From positions 59,375-123,374 of the forward strand of contig NZ_BJUY01000004.1 of NCBI RefSeq assembly GCF_007988865.1: 64,000 bases of DNA, in the 5' to 3' direction. The stretch is from Alkalibacterium kapii (lineage in GTDB: Bacteria; Bacillota; Bacilli; Lactobacillales; Carnobacteriaceae_A). The position numbers and the translations under genes are program-made. Positions 38,618-47,402 of the stretch are shown here, piece after piece; the first letter of the stretch is position 1; the number at the start of each line of letters is the position of its first letter. Below the pieces are notes generated by a model that saw only the letters and a list, made by a program, of their open reading frames with translations, was not told the DNA's origin and made no database searches.

Positions 38618-40069
38618 TTAAGGCTGACTGTTGAAATTAAATAATTTGTTCAAAATCGTTTCCCAGTCCTCTTTGTTCTGAGTATAATGCAAATTTGGTC
38701 CACGTTTTTCAAAAGGTAACGATAAGTTTTCTTCACAATATGAACAGCATTTTTTTTGCTGTTCTAGCGTTTCCTCGCCAAAATAATTTAATAGTAATTC
38801 CCGTTTACACTGATCTGACATAACATACTGCAGCATAACAGCCAATTGTTTATTTTTAAGTACTTTTCTTTCTTCAACGAGCTTTAAAGCTTCTTTGATG
38901 TTTATTTTTTGAGTTATAAAATATTGGGCAAGTCGCAGTTTGCTGTCGTCTTTAAATTTTTTCAATTCATCGGGATGCCGATATGCATACTTCAGTTCGT
39001 TTTCTTCTGGGAGAGATGCTTCTTGCAGTCTTTTTTGAAGATACTCATCACCAGGTTCATAAAGAAGAAGGGCGATTCCACCCTTTTTATCTCTGCTGGC
39101 CCGTCCGATTTCCTGTAAATACATCTCAGGATTTGCAGGTATGTGATAATGAATAATATAACGTATATCAGGTTTATCTATCCCCATACCAAAAGCGCTC
39201 GTCGCACAGATGATATCTAATTTATTAGCTAAAAACTGCGCCTGTATTTTTTTCTTGTCTTTGGTTTCTATTTCACTGTGATAACTTTCCGCAGAGAACG
39301 CAGTCCTTCGTCTGATTTTTTCTGCTGTTTTTTCCGACATTTTTTTGCTTGAAAAGTATATAATACCGGACGAGCCGAAGGTATTTACTGCATGGATCAC
39401 CTTCGAAACCTTATCCCCTTGACATCTTTCAACTCTCAACTGTATCGACGGGCGATCAACAGAATAAATTACTTCTTTTATATTTGATTCAAGTTTCAAA
39501 TTTTCAATGATTTCTTTTCTCACTTCGTAAACCGCCGTTGCGGTCAGTGCCATTGTCAGTGGTTCTGATAACTGTTTTCTCAAATCGCCAATTTTTAAAT
39601 AATCCGGTCTGAAATCCATACCCCACTGGGAAATACAGTGAGCTTCATCTACTACAAGCAATGAAATCTCGATGTCTTCTAGCCGTTCTACAACTCTTTT
39701 CTGCTGCAGCATTTCTGGCGAGACATAAATAAATTTATATGTATGCAAAAATTCAAGTCCTTGTCTTTTTTCTTTTGCTGACATATGACTGTTTAAAGCG
39801 AGGACAGATTTCTCTCCATTTCTCTTCATTTTTTCAACCTGGTCTTCCATAAGAGAAAGCAGTGGAGAAATAATTAATGTCGTACCACGCATCAAATAAG
39901 ATGGCAGTTGGTAACACAAAGTTTTTCCGGTACCTGTCGGTAACATGACAAGCGAATTCTTTCCTGTCAAAGCAGCTTCTATCGCTTCTCCTTGCCCCGG
40001 TCTCAGCTTTTTGAATCCGAATTTCATTTCAAGAGTATCATATACCTGACTTTTCAATGATTTGTCCAT
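38618..40069 (-). CDS. recQ: RecQ-family ATP-dependent DNA helicase
   Basis: A 483-residue SF2 helicase: FGFKKLRPGQ with the Q motif, Walker A LPTGTGKTLCYQLP, DEAH box VVDEAHCISQWG, GIIYFSSKK and the motif VI region QEIGRASRD. The C-terminal RQC zinc part keeps cysteines (CCSYCEE), but there is no HRDC domain, so this is the short Firmicute form. Start 40069 has AAAGGA 9 nt upstream and overlaps ypbB by 32 nt. The upstream ypbB partner is conserved in Bacillus. Confidence 0.95.
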   Translation of the reverse strand: MDKSLKSQVYDTLEMKFGFKKLRPGQGEAIEAALTGKNSLVMLPTGTGKTLCYQLPSYLMRGTTLIISPLLSLMEDQVEKMKRNGEKSVLALNSHMSAKEKRQGLEFLHTYKFIYVSPEMLQQKRVVERLEDIEISLLVVDEAHCISQWGMDFRPDYLKIGDLRKQLSEPLTMALTATAVYEVRKEIIENLKLESNIKEVIYSVDRPSIQLRVERCQGDKVSKVIHAVNTFGSSGIIYFSSKKMSEKTAEKIRRRTAFSAESYHSEIETKDKKKIQAQFLANKLDIICATSAFGMGIDKPDIRYIIHYHIPANPEMYLQEIGRASRDKKGGIALLLYEPGDEYLQKRLQEASLPEENELKYAYRHPDELKKFKDDSKLRLAQYFITQKINIKEALKLVEERKVLKNKQLAVMLQYVMSDQCKRELLLNYFGEETLEQQKKCCSYCEENLSLPFEKRGPNLHYTQNKEDWETILNKLFNFNSQP

Positions 40070-41114
40070 TACGTCTCGTCCTTTCGATTTCAACCAATCG
40101 GAAAACAAAAAAATCCAGATCCTCGACTACATTTTTTGCTTCAGCATACTGTAATTTTGGTTTTTTATTTAATAGTGCACGGCAAGCAGCATATTTTTCT
40201 CTGGATATATAGCGTTTAAAATAGGGCCAATTTAAAATTAAAACACACTCCAGGATATGTTCTCTGATCGTATTGACTTTTAATTTTCGCATTCTGGCGA
40301 CGTCATCAATACCTTTACCTTTTTCAAGTAACTGCTTCGTTATATTCGCACTGTGACTCAACCCTTCATGGCATTCCTTATGTGTATCTTTCAAAAGAGC
40401 GGATAACAGAGGATACTGGGTCGGCTCTAAAAGAGTGATCTTATAGTTGAATTGTTGTAATCTAACTCTATATTCTTCTTTCGAAAATCCATATCTTTCC
40501 TGTAATTGACGACTTGTTTCGCCGTAAACATCATATCCAGTAAAATGAGCCGAGATGAAATCAGCTTCTTCAGTAGGTAAAGTCTTTAACATGGCTTTCA
40601 ACTCAGCCGCCCAGTTAGACGTCAATGAGTTCATCGGCAACTTCTGTTCGATCAGCCATTGTTTTAGTTTTCGCTGCTCATTTACTGAGGATAGAAAAGG
40701 AGAATAATTTTTATTCCTGAAACTGTATTCTGACAATACTTGTGTAACAAAAATCATTCGATTAAAAAATAGAGGAAGTGTACCATAATAACTTAACTGA
40801 TTCAAATGATTAATTACTGGAAACTGGTCAGAAAAAGCTGTTTTGCTTTTTATGCCTTTTTCAGTCAGTACCAAATGTTCATCTTGTAAAGCAAGTAAAT
40901 CATTACTTACTAGAAACATTGACAACTTCTCCCATTTTTTCTCAGTCATTTCTGGAAAAAGACCGAAAAGTGCATAGAGTTTATTTTTTTCAACATTAAA
41001 TAAAACAGAAGGTGTTCGTTTGGCTGTCGCAATCAACTTCAGCTGCCTGGTCGTGACACAAGTCTTTTCATTAAATAAGCTTATGACATATTTAAAAAGA
41101 AAATCACGTTCCAT
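40038..41114 (-). CDS. ypbB: YpbB-like helix-turn-helix protein, RecQ partner
   Basis: A 358-residue, largely helical protein without enzyme motifs. The C-terminal region has a helicase-associated HTH (SANITKQLLEKGKGIDDVARMRKLKVNTIREHI), the type found at the C-terminus of some RecQ helicases. The co-transcription and 32-nt overlap with recQ suggest it supplies that domain in trans, an inference. I start at ATG 41114, 7-8 nt after GGGGG; the GTG five codons upstream abuts the same site. Function is otherwise unknown. Confidence 0.8.
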   Translation of the reverse strand: MERDFLFKYVISLFNEKTCVTTRQLKLIATAKRTPSVLFNVEKNKLYALFGLFPEMTEKKWEKLSMFLVSNDLLALQDEHLVLTEKGIKSKTAFSDQFPVINHLNQLSYYGTLPLFFNRMIFVTQVLSEYSFRNKNYSPFLSSVNEQRKLKQWLIEQKLPMNSLTSNWAAELKAMLKTLPTEEADFISAHFTGYDVYGETSRQLQERYGFSKEEYRVRLQQFNYKITLLEPTQYPLLSALLKDTHKECHEGLSHSANITKQLLEKGKGIDDVARMRKLKVNTIREHILECVLILNWPYFKRYISREKYAACRALLNKKPKLQYAEAKNVVEDLDFFVFRLVEIERTRRNGQIIEKSGI

Positions 41115-41212
41115 TACATCATCCCCCACCGCTAAGTATTTCCTTCACCTGGATTTTATTATAGCACTATTAATCTCTGATCTCAGAGAAAATAGTGTAC
41201 AAGAAAAAACAA

Positions 41213-41268
41213 AAAAAGAAGAAAGATCATACGACTATCTCAGACATATGATCTCGCTTCTTTTTTAA
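41213..41268 (-). terminator. Terminator after ribU
   Basis: GAAG...GATCATA and TATGATC...CTTC pair around a loop and are flanked by A and T runs on both sides. It follows ribU and precedes ypbB. Confidence 0.75.
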
Positions 41269-41283
41269 GTTTTAATTTTAAAT

Positions 41284-41895
41284 TTACCGAGTTTCATTGG
41301 CGATCATTGAAGAAAAGTGCTTCTTTTTGAATCTTTTCTGCATTTTATCCAACCAGTGCTTCAGCTTAGTAAAGGCAACATAAAAAGTAAGTCCAACTAA
41401 AACACCTTTCAACATATTAAAAGGAACAACAGCCAACAGTAGATACGAACGCATAGGTCCGACATCAAACCCCATGACAGCCATATAAGCCGGAGCGATA
41501 AAGAGCCAGTTTAAAAGTGCCATCATCACTGTCAGAGATAGAGTGGATGAGAATATGCTGATCACTTTATTTTTGATGGAAAGACCATACCTTGTGATGA
41601 TAAGATATATGGGTAAAGTAAAGGAAATCGATGCAATAAATGCAGCCGTATCTCCGATAGGGAAGCCCATTTCGCCTCCTTTTTGCACATATGATAAAAG
41701 TGAACGAATAAAGGCTATAGAAACACCGGCAGCAGGTCCGTAGACATACATGCCGAATAAAACAGCCAGATCACTGAAATCCACCTTTAAAAATGGAGAG
41801 CCAGGTAAGAGCGGGAAAGACAGCATAGAAACTACCCAAGCTATAGAGGCCAGCATGGCAACGCCTACCAGCTTCTTTGTTTTGTTGTTTGACAT
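41284..41895 (-). CDS. ribU: Riboflavin ECF transporter, substrate-binding S component
   Basis: A 203-residue membrane protein with about six helices. It shows family segments LSFPLLPGSPFLKVDFSDL and SFIxxLLSYVQKGGEMGFPIGD-like text, typical of RibU/YpaA. It binds riboflavin and needs the shared EcfA-A'-T module encoded elsewhere. An FMN riboswitch with a terminator lies in its leader, so synthesis should fall when FMN is plentiful. AGGAGG lies 7 nt before the ATG. Bacillus ypaA is at the same place, next to fer-ypbB. Confidence 0.95.
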   Translation of the reverse strand: MSNNKTKKLVGVAMLASIAWVVSMLSFPLLPGSPFLKVDFSDLAVLFGMYVYGPAAGVSIAFIRSLLSYVQKGGEMGFPIGDTAAFIASISFTLPIYLIITRYGLSIKNKVISIFSSTLSLTVMMALLNWLFIAPAYMAVMGFDVGPMRSYLLLAVVPFNMLKGVLVGLTFYVAFTKLKHWLDKMQKRFKKKHFSSMIANETR

Positions 41896-41980
41896 AATAA
41901 ATCCTCCTAAAAGGATTCATCCTACTGAGGGTGAACTTCCCTGAATGTCACTGTCTTGTTGTTTCCTGAAAAAGAGATAA

Positions 41981-42023
41981 TAAAAAAACTCTGTTTATCC
42001 CAATTTTCAGGAGACAAACAGAG
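41981..42023 (-). terminator. FMN-controlled terminator in the ribU leader
   Basis: On the minus strand CTCTGTTT and AAACAGAG form an 8-bp stem followed by TTTTTTTA. It lies between the FMN aptamer and ribU, the position of an expression platform. Confidence 0.85.
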
Positions 42024-42056
42024 CTATAGACAGTTTTACGTTCAGTCAAAAAGCTC

Positions 42057-42168
42057 CATCTTCTTTATCCAGACTATACTGTCGGTACTGGAATTACACC
42101 AGTTCAGCAATTTTACTCGCTCGTGGACTTTACCACCGGTAGGGATTTTCGCCCTGCCCCTGAAGATG
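42057..42168 (-). ncRNA. FMN riboswitch (RFN element)
   Basis: The minus strand reads the RFN consensus in order: closing helix CATCTTC with GAAGATG, AGGGGCAGGGCGAAAATCCC, TACCGGTGGTAAAGTCCACGA, CTGGTGTAATTCCAGTACCGA and CAGTATAGTCTGGAT. It senses FMN. With the terminator downstream it should stop ribU transcription when FMN is bound. Confidence 0.96.
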
Positions 42169-42273
42169 AATCATTATTTTTAATTTGTATTCATTATAGC
42201 ACAATAATAAAAGATATCAAGTGTTTGTTTTATATTTCACTATCTCGAGACGTTTTCAGTCAGTATCAATTTC

Positions 42274-44079
42274 CTATTCTTCATTAGATTCACTTGGGAT
42301 ATGGATAATAAAGGCAGAACCTTCCTCAAAACTTGATTCTACTTCAATATATCCGTCGTGTGCTTCTATGATATTCTTAACTAAAGACAGACCTATTCCA
42401 GTACCCTTCGCTTTAGACAACTGATTATTGCGTGACTTGTCTGCCTTGAAAAAGCGATCAAAAATATAAGGCAAATCTTCCTCAGGTATTCCTGTTCCAG
42501 TATCCTTAACGATCATGACCACTTCATCCAGCTCTTCCTCTTTAAGAAGCTGCAGGGTCACGATTTTTTCATCCTTATCCGTCATACTTGTATGCCGGAT
42601 AGCATTATTGACAAGATTCACAAAGACCTGATCCATTTTATCCTTATCCAGCGTCAGTAAAATAGTTTCCTTCGGTGCTTCCATTTGGAGGGAAACCTCT
42701 ACATCACTTGCCATTGTATCGAATCGGAAAAGAAGATTACGGAGGTAAGTATTCATGTTTACCTCTGTCTTTTGCAGTTCGATATAGCCCGCTTCCATCC
42801 GTGACAAGTCCAGCATCTCATTGACCATGCGGTTCATACGCTGCGACTCGTCTCTAATGATTTGAGCCATTTCTTTCTTTTCTTCTAAGGTTTCAGCTAC
42901 ATCATCCAGGATCGCTTCACTGTAGCCCTGGATCATTACCAGAGGTGTGCGTAATTCGTGAGAAATATTATTGATAAAGTCTACCCTCATTTTATCTAGG
43001 CGGTGTTCTTTTGTCAGATCTTTAGTTGATACGACAAATCCACGTAATTCTCTACTGTCTCTTTCAAGTAAAGGCAGTATACTGACAACATAATAAGTCT
43101 CTTTCAACTCGATAGTGAATTCCACAGATGTTTTTGTATTAAAAACATCATTTAGTTTTTCTGCAATGTCGACAAAATCATCCTGCTTTGATGACGATGC
43201 CTGTTCGATCTGATAATGTGTCAGAAAAATATCACCGGTCGGGTTGGACAAAAGAAGCGTTCTATCAGAATCATAATATAAAATTCCCGTTTCGACATTG
43301 TCCAGGATATGAGACAACAATTCCTTTTCCTGTCTAACGACCATCCGATTGGTTTCCAGAGAATGGCCCATTTTATTCATTGCCATTGCCAGCTCTGATA
43401 AGTCATCGCGACCTGATATAGATAGCTGGCGACTAAAATCATCCCGGGCATAGTCAAAAGCAATATTTGTCATGGCATTGATCGGCTCAGAAACATTGCG
43501 TTTCAAATACATATAATAATAAAGCGCAGCTAAAAGATGGGCAAGTATCAGTCCCGTCAATAAGTAACTGATCCTTTTTTCCAGTGTCACTAAAAAAGAT
43601 AAATCAGCCCATGAATATAATAAAGCCTCCTGACCATCTATAACCGCTGGCTTGATGTGAAAAACATAGGGGATATTCGCTTCGTATCCATCATTTTGAT
43701 CTGATCGTATCGCCACATGGTCACTGGAATAAATTTTATCCATTATAGCAGGTTCCCTGGCTATCTCTTCCTTCTCCTTTTCGTCAAAAGGTTGAATCCA
43801 ATCGTCATCGTTTGAGGAATACGTATCATCTAACAATAGAGCAAAATTGACTTGGGGATGAAAGTTATTGATTGCTTCTATATTTTCCAATAAAAAATCT
43901 GGATCGACAGTCGTCAGTCTCTCCATATTTTCTATGACCTGTTCATATTCATCCATGTAGTTTTCTTTGATTTCATGAGAATAAAAAACCCCATAATAGA
44001 CTGTTGTTATGAAGAAAGATAATATCGTGATACCAAAAGTAATGAGCCAGATCCTGATCGCCACTACGTTTAATTTCAT
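42274..44079 (-). CDS. resE: ResE/SrrB-like sensor histidine kinase
   Basis: A 601-residue membrane kinase. Two helices (about 8-30 and 168-190) flank an extracellular domain of about 135 residues, followed by HAMP, a PAS-like domain (about 252-355), and the transmitter with His374 in INNISHELRTPLVMIQGYSE, the N box FVNLVNNAIRHT and DTGTGIPEEDLPYIFDRFFKAD. In Bacillus ResE senses oxygen limitation or redox state. It follows resD by 4 nt. Bacillus resABC is missing upstream, so its targets must differ. Confidence 0.88.
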   Translation of the reverse strand: MKLNVVAIRIWLITFGITILSFFITTVYYGVFYSHEIKENYMDEYEQVIENMERLTTVDPDFLLENIEAINNFHPQVNFALLLDDTYSSNDDDWIQPFDEKEKEEIAREPAIMDKIYSSDHVAIRSDQNDGYEANIPYVFHIKPAVIDGQEALLYSWADLSFLVTLEKRISYLLTGLILAHLLAALYYYMYLKRNVSEPINAMTNIAFDYARDDFSRQLSISGRDDLSELAMAMNKMGHSLETNRMVVRQEKELLSHILDNVETGILYYDSDRTLLLSNPTGDIFLTHYQIEQASSSKQDDFVDIAEKLNDVFNTKTSVEFTIELKETYYVVSILPLLERDSRELRGFVVSTKDLTKEHRLDKMRVDFINNISHELRTPLVMIQGYSEAILDDVAETLEEKKEMAQIIRDESQRMNRMVNEMLDLSRMEAGYIELQKTEVNMNTYLRNLLFRFDTMASDVEVSLQMEAPKETILLTLDKDKMDQVFVNLVNNAIRHTSMTDKDEKIVTLQLLKEEELDEVVMIVKDTGTGIPEEDLPYIFDRFFKADKSRNNQLSKAKGTGIGLSLVKNIIEAHDGYIEVESSFEEGSAFIIHIPSESNEE

Positions 44080-44083
44080 ACGA

Positions 44084-44827
44084 TTACCTCTCTTCGTCTG
44101 GATATGAATTTAATTTATACCCAAGCCCCCAAACTGTTTCAATCATTTTCGACGCAACAACTGATTCTTTTTTCAATTTCTCTCTTAAGCGTTTGATATG
44201 TGTGTCTACAGTTCTCAGATCACCAAAGAATTCGTACTTCCATACCTCTCTCAATAATTGTTCCCGACCGAAAATCTGATCCGGTGAAGACATCAAGTAA
44301 TGAAGAAGGTCATATTCTTTCGGAGTTAAATTAACAGCTTTTCCGTCTGCAGTGACTCTTCTTGAGTCATTGTCTATTTCCAGATGAGGAAGCGTTAATG
44401 TATCGGAAATATCTCCATTGGATGCATTTAACGATTCGCTTTTGGTTCGTTTCAAAATAGCTGCTACCCGTAAAACTATTTCCCGAGGGCTGAATGGTTT
44501 AACGATATAATCGTCAACACCTACTTCAAACCCTTGTATGCGGTTCAGTTCTTCTCCTTTAGCTGTAAGCATCATAATGGGTGTTTCTTTTTCTTTCCTG
44601 ATTTCTTCTGCAACTTTAAGACCATCTAATTCGGGCATCATGACATCTAAAAGGATCAAGTCATAGTCATTTTCCTTGGCCATATCCAAGGCTTTTCGTC
44701 CATTTTCTGCTTCTTCAATACTATAATCCGCTTTTTCCAGGTACATTTTCAGTAGTCTTCTGATCCGGTCTTCATCATCAACTACCAGTAATTTCTTTTT
44801 ATTCTCTTCATTAGTCTCGTCAGTCAT
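44084..44827 (-). CDS. resD: ResD/SrrA-like OmpR-family response regulator
   Basis: A 247-residue regulator. The receiver domain has the acidic pocket VVDDEDR, phospho-acceptor Asp61 in ILLDVMMPELDG, Thr in MLTAKGEE and Lys in VKPFSPRE. The winged-helix DNA-binding domain carries LTPKEYDLLHYL and DTHIKRLREKL. AGAGGAG lies 9 nt before the ATG. Pairing with the downstream kinase and the rluB neighbour supports ResD rather than another OmpR type. Confidence 0.9.
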   Translation of the reverse strand: MTDETNEENKKKLLVVDDEDRIRRLLKMYLEKADYSIEEAENGRKALDMAKENDYDLILLDVMMPELDGLKVAEEIRKEKETPIMMLTAKGEELNRIQGFEVGVDDYIVKPFSPREIVLRVAAILKRTKSESLNASNGDISDTLTLPHLEIDNDSRRVTADGKAVNLTPKEYDLLHYLMSSPDQIFGREQLLREVWKYEFFGDLRTVDTHIKRLREKLKKESVVASKMIETVWGLGYKLNSYPDEER

Positions 44828-44941
44828 GTTTAGACACTCCTCTGATTCGTACTTTGGTCATTATCGGCAAACTGTTTTTCAATAAAATCAAGTCAACACC
44901 ATTATAACTAACGCATTCGTTTTCCGCCAACATATTCACTC

Positions 44942-45667
44942 TTAAAGACTTTCATTGACCAGCTGTTTTAATTTTTTCACTTCAAAAGATTTCAGCTCAC
45001 GCCATTCTCCTGACTTCAGTCCTTCTGTAGTTAAAAATCCATACTGAACTCTGTTCAACTTCTCGACAGGATAGCCAACAGTTTTAAGCATCTTTTTCAC
45101 TTGATGATTTTTTCCTTCATGGATCGTCAGTTCGACCATGCTTTTATTTTTCTTACTATCGATTTCCAATATCCTTGCCTTTGCCGGCAGGGTTTTGTAG
45201 TTATCGATCTTTAGGCCTTTTTCAAGCTTTTTTATCGCTGTTTTATCTATAACCCCTGTCACTTTAGCGATATATGTTTTTTCAATCCCGTATTTTGGAT
45301 GAGTAAGCTGGTTAGTTAGTTCTCCATCATTGGTCAATAAAAGAACGCCTGTGGTATCATAATCCAAGCGTCCTACTGGATAGACCCGCTGATCGATGTG
45401 TTCAAAGAAATCTACCACTGTTTTTCTCCCTTTTGGATCCACCGCACTTGAGATGACTCCTCTAGGTTTATTTAAAATAAAATACAGTTTCTGTTCTTTT
45501 GTTATCGGAACATCATCGACTGTTATTGCATCTTTATTACTGACATTCAGACCCATTTCGGTAACGACTTTTCCGTTGACCTTTACTCTACCTTCTTGTA
45601 TCAATTTTTCTGAGCCTCTGCGAGACGCAATGCCTGCATGCGCCATTACTTTTTGTAGACGTTCCAT
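44942..45667 (-). CDS. rluB: Ribosomal large subunit pseudouridine synthase B
   Basis: A 241-residue pseudouridine synthase of the RsuA/RluB family. An S4 RNA-binding domain (MERLQKVMAHAGIASRRGSEKLI) precedes the catalytic domain with Asp in VGRLDYDTTGVLLLTNDGEL and the closing HEGKNHQVKKML. It modifies 23S rRNA, likely position 2605 in E. coli numbering. AAAGGAG lies 6 nt before the ATG. scpB is directly upstream, as in Bacillus apart from lost ypuI, dacB and spmAB. Confidence 0.95.
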   Translation of the reverse strand: MERLQKVMAHAGIASRRGSEKLIQEGRVKVNGKVVTEMGLNVSNKDAITVDDVPITKEQKLYFILNKPRGVISSAVDPKGRKTVVDFFEHIDQRVYPVGRLDYDTTGVLLLTNDGELTNQLTHPKYGIEKTYIAKVTGVIDKTAIKKLEKGLKIDNYKTLPAKARILEIDSKKNKSMVELTIHEGKNHQVKKMLKTVGYPVEKLNRVQYGFLTTEGLKSGEWRELKSFEVKKLKQLVNESL

Positions 45668-45678
45668 AATATTCTCCT

Positions 45679-46233
45679 TTAAAATCCTGTCTCTTCATCA
45701 AACAGCGGTTGATTTTCTGCTTTTTCTTCTATTTCCAGTTCGGGTAATTCCGTTAAATCATTCAGTCCAAAATAATCCAGAAAATAGTCTGTGGTGCCGT
45801 AAAGCACTGGACGACCAGGGGCATCGACACGCCCGATTTCGTGAATAAGATTTCTCAATTTCAACTTTTGCAGACTAGAAGATAGTTGAACGCCTCTGAT
45901 TTCTTCAATCTCCATTCGCGTGATCGGCTGTTTGTAGGCAATGACGGCTAATGTTTCAACTGAAGCTTTACTCAATTTTTTAGTTAAAGGCGATTGTGCA
46001 TATTTCTCTATAACTGAAGAGAATGCTTTTTTAGTGACTAATCGATATGTTTCGGCTGTTTCTATCAGTTTGAGTCCACTGCTCTCATCATTCAGATAAC
46101 GCTCCGAAAGCCTGTTTAGACATACTCTGACATGATCGGGAGTCGAATGGGTCAACCGCGCTAACGTATCAAGTCCCATTCCTTCTTCGCCTGCAGTAAA
46201 TAATAGTGCTTCATATGTAGCAAGTTCTTTCAT
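45679..46233 (-). CDS. scpB: Segregation and condensation protein B
   Basis: A 184-residue winged-helix protein that joins ScpA and SMC in the condensin complex. It begins MKELATYEALLFTAGEEGMG and contains RLVTKKAFSSVI, TLAVIAYKQPITRMEIEEIRGVQ and GRPVLYGTTDYFLDYFGL. The start is uncertain: the ATG at 46251 gives six more residues, and neither has a strong ribosome-binding site. It follows scpA closely. Confidence 0.94.
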   Translation of the reverse strand: MKELATYEALLFTAGEEGMGLDTLARLTHSTPDHVRVCLNRLSERYLNDESSGLKLIETAETYRLVTKKAFSSVIEKYAQSPLTKKLSKASVETLAVIAYKQPITRMEIEEIRGVQLSSSLQKLKLRNLIHEIGRVDAPGRPVLYGTTDYFLDYFGLNDLTELPELEIEEKAENQPLFDEETGF

Positions 46234-46262
46234 CTTACTGAACCATCCCATTCTTTTATTTG

Positions 46263-47000
46263 TTATGACTTTGATAAATAGATCTCACCAAAGCTTTCGG
46301 CTTGTCTGATGATTACCTTATTATCTTTCATCATTTCCAGGAGCGCCAGAAAGGTGACCACATACTCTCTTTTGGTTGGTTGGGTAAATAATTGTCTAAA
46401 AGGAATGTCCCGATTATTTTTCTGCAATCTATTTTCCAGCCACACAATTTTTTCGTTGATACTGATTTCTTCTAAATCAACTGTATTAGGCGCGGGATTC
46501 AACCACTCTTTTCTTTCGATCATGACACTAAATGCACCGATCAGATCCTGAATTTTGATTTCTTCTGCTTCCATAGGTATAAACTGCTGAAATTCCGATA
46601 GATCCTCATGATGTTTTGAATAATGCTGTTCTCTATTCTTTCGATTTTCATCCAGTTTCAAAGCAGCATATTTTATTTTACGATACTCAAGCAGCTTTTT
46701 CTGTAAATCTAAAATAGACTCTTCTTCCACAAAGTACTCTTCTCCTTCTTCTTCCCACGTCTCATTTCTTGGTAGAAGAAGCTGGCTTTTGATCGACATC
46801 AAAGTCGCAGCCATAACTAGATATTCTCCCGCAATATCCAAACGTAAAATCTGCATGGCCTTTATATAGTTTAAATATTGGTCAGTAATTTCTTTTATGG
46901 GAATGTCATATATATCTATTTCCAGTTTATTGATTAAATGCAGGAGTAGATCTAGTGGTCCTTCGAAAATATCTAAATTTACCTTCCATTGTTCGCTCAT
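46263..47000 (-). CDS. scpA: Segregation and condensation protein A (kleisin)
   Basis: A 245-residue kleisin linking the two SMC head domains. It opens with VNLDIFEGPLDLLLHLINKLEIDIYDIPI and has YLVMAATLMSIKSQLLLP; the C-terminal winged helix includes VVTFLALLEMMKDNKV. It loads SMC at the origin with ScpB. It sits between ribT and scpB, as in Bacillus (with ypuF lost). Confidence 0.95.
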   Translation of the reverse strand: MSEQWKVNLDIFEGPLDLLLHLINKLEIDIYDIPIKEITDQYLNYIKAMQILRLDIAGEYLVMAATLMSIKSQLLLPRNETWEEEGEEYFVEEESILDLQKKLLEYRKIKYAALKLDENRKNREQHYSKHHEDLSEFQQFIPMEAEEIKIQDLIGAFSVMIERKEWLNPAPNTVDLEEISINEKIVWLENRLQKNNRDIPFRQLFTQPTKREYVVTFLALLEMMKDNKVIIRQAESFGEIYLSKS

Positions 47001-47021
47001 AATGATCCCTGCTTTGCTGTA

Positions 47022-47387
47022 TTAATCATGATCGACATTTTTCTGCCATTTCGTCACGAGCGCGGCTGTTTCAATCGTGCCTACTATCCGTTTGTTTTCA
47101 TACATTTTCTGCAGTGCAGATAGCATCGAGTAGGCCATACCCTCTTCTCTATAAGAAGGATTGATAGCAATATGTCTTAACAGGATGATTTCCTCATCTT
47201 CTTCAATTCCAAGCACACCGGCTAAATCTTTTGTTTCTTCACTTTTCCACAGAAAAAGCTGTCTGTTCTCTTCTTGGTCGTACCATTCCATCTCTTTAGT
47301 TAAACGAGCTGTATCTTTTAAATCGGGTACATAGGACAATAATCCCATCGTGATTTTCTGATAATCAGCTTTATACCTGATGAGCAT
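47022..47387 (-). CDS. ribT: RibT-like GNAT acetyltransferase
   Basis: A 121-residue N-acetyltransferase-fold protein with the acetyl-CoA loop region LRHIAINPSYREEGMAYSMLSALQKMY. In Bacillus ribT is the last gene of the riboflavin operon, and scpAB follows it. Here the order lysA-ribT-scpA-scpB is kept but ribDEBAH are gone. The substrate of RibT is unknown. AGGAGG lies 6 nt before the ATG. Name rests on length, fold and location. Confidence 0.75.
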   Translation of the reverse strand: MLIRYKADYQKITMGLLSYVPDLKDTARLTKEMEWYDQEENRQLFLWKSEETKDLAGVLGIEEDEEIILLRHIAINPSYREEGMAYSMLSALQKMYENKRIVGTIETAALVTKWQKNVDHD

Positions 47388-47402
47388 GAAAGCCCTCCTA
47401 TA

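Larger units (their letters stand above)
41896..42273. other. ribU leader region
   Basis: About 380 nt without protein genes between resE and ribU. It holds the ribU ribosome-binding site, an intrinsic terminator and the FMN riboswitch, all on the minus strand. Confidence 0.85.
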
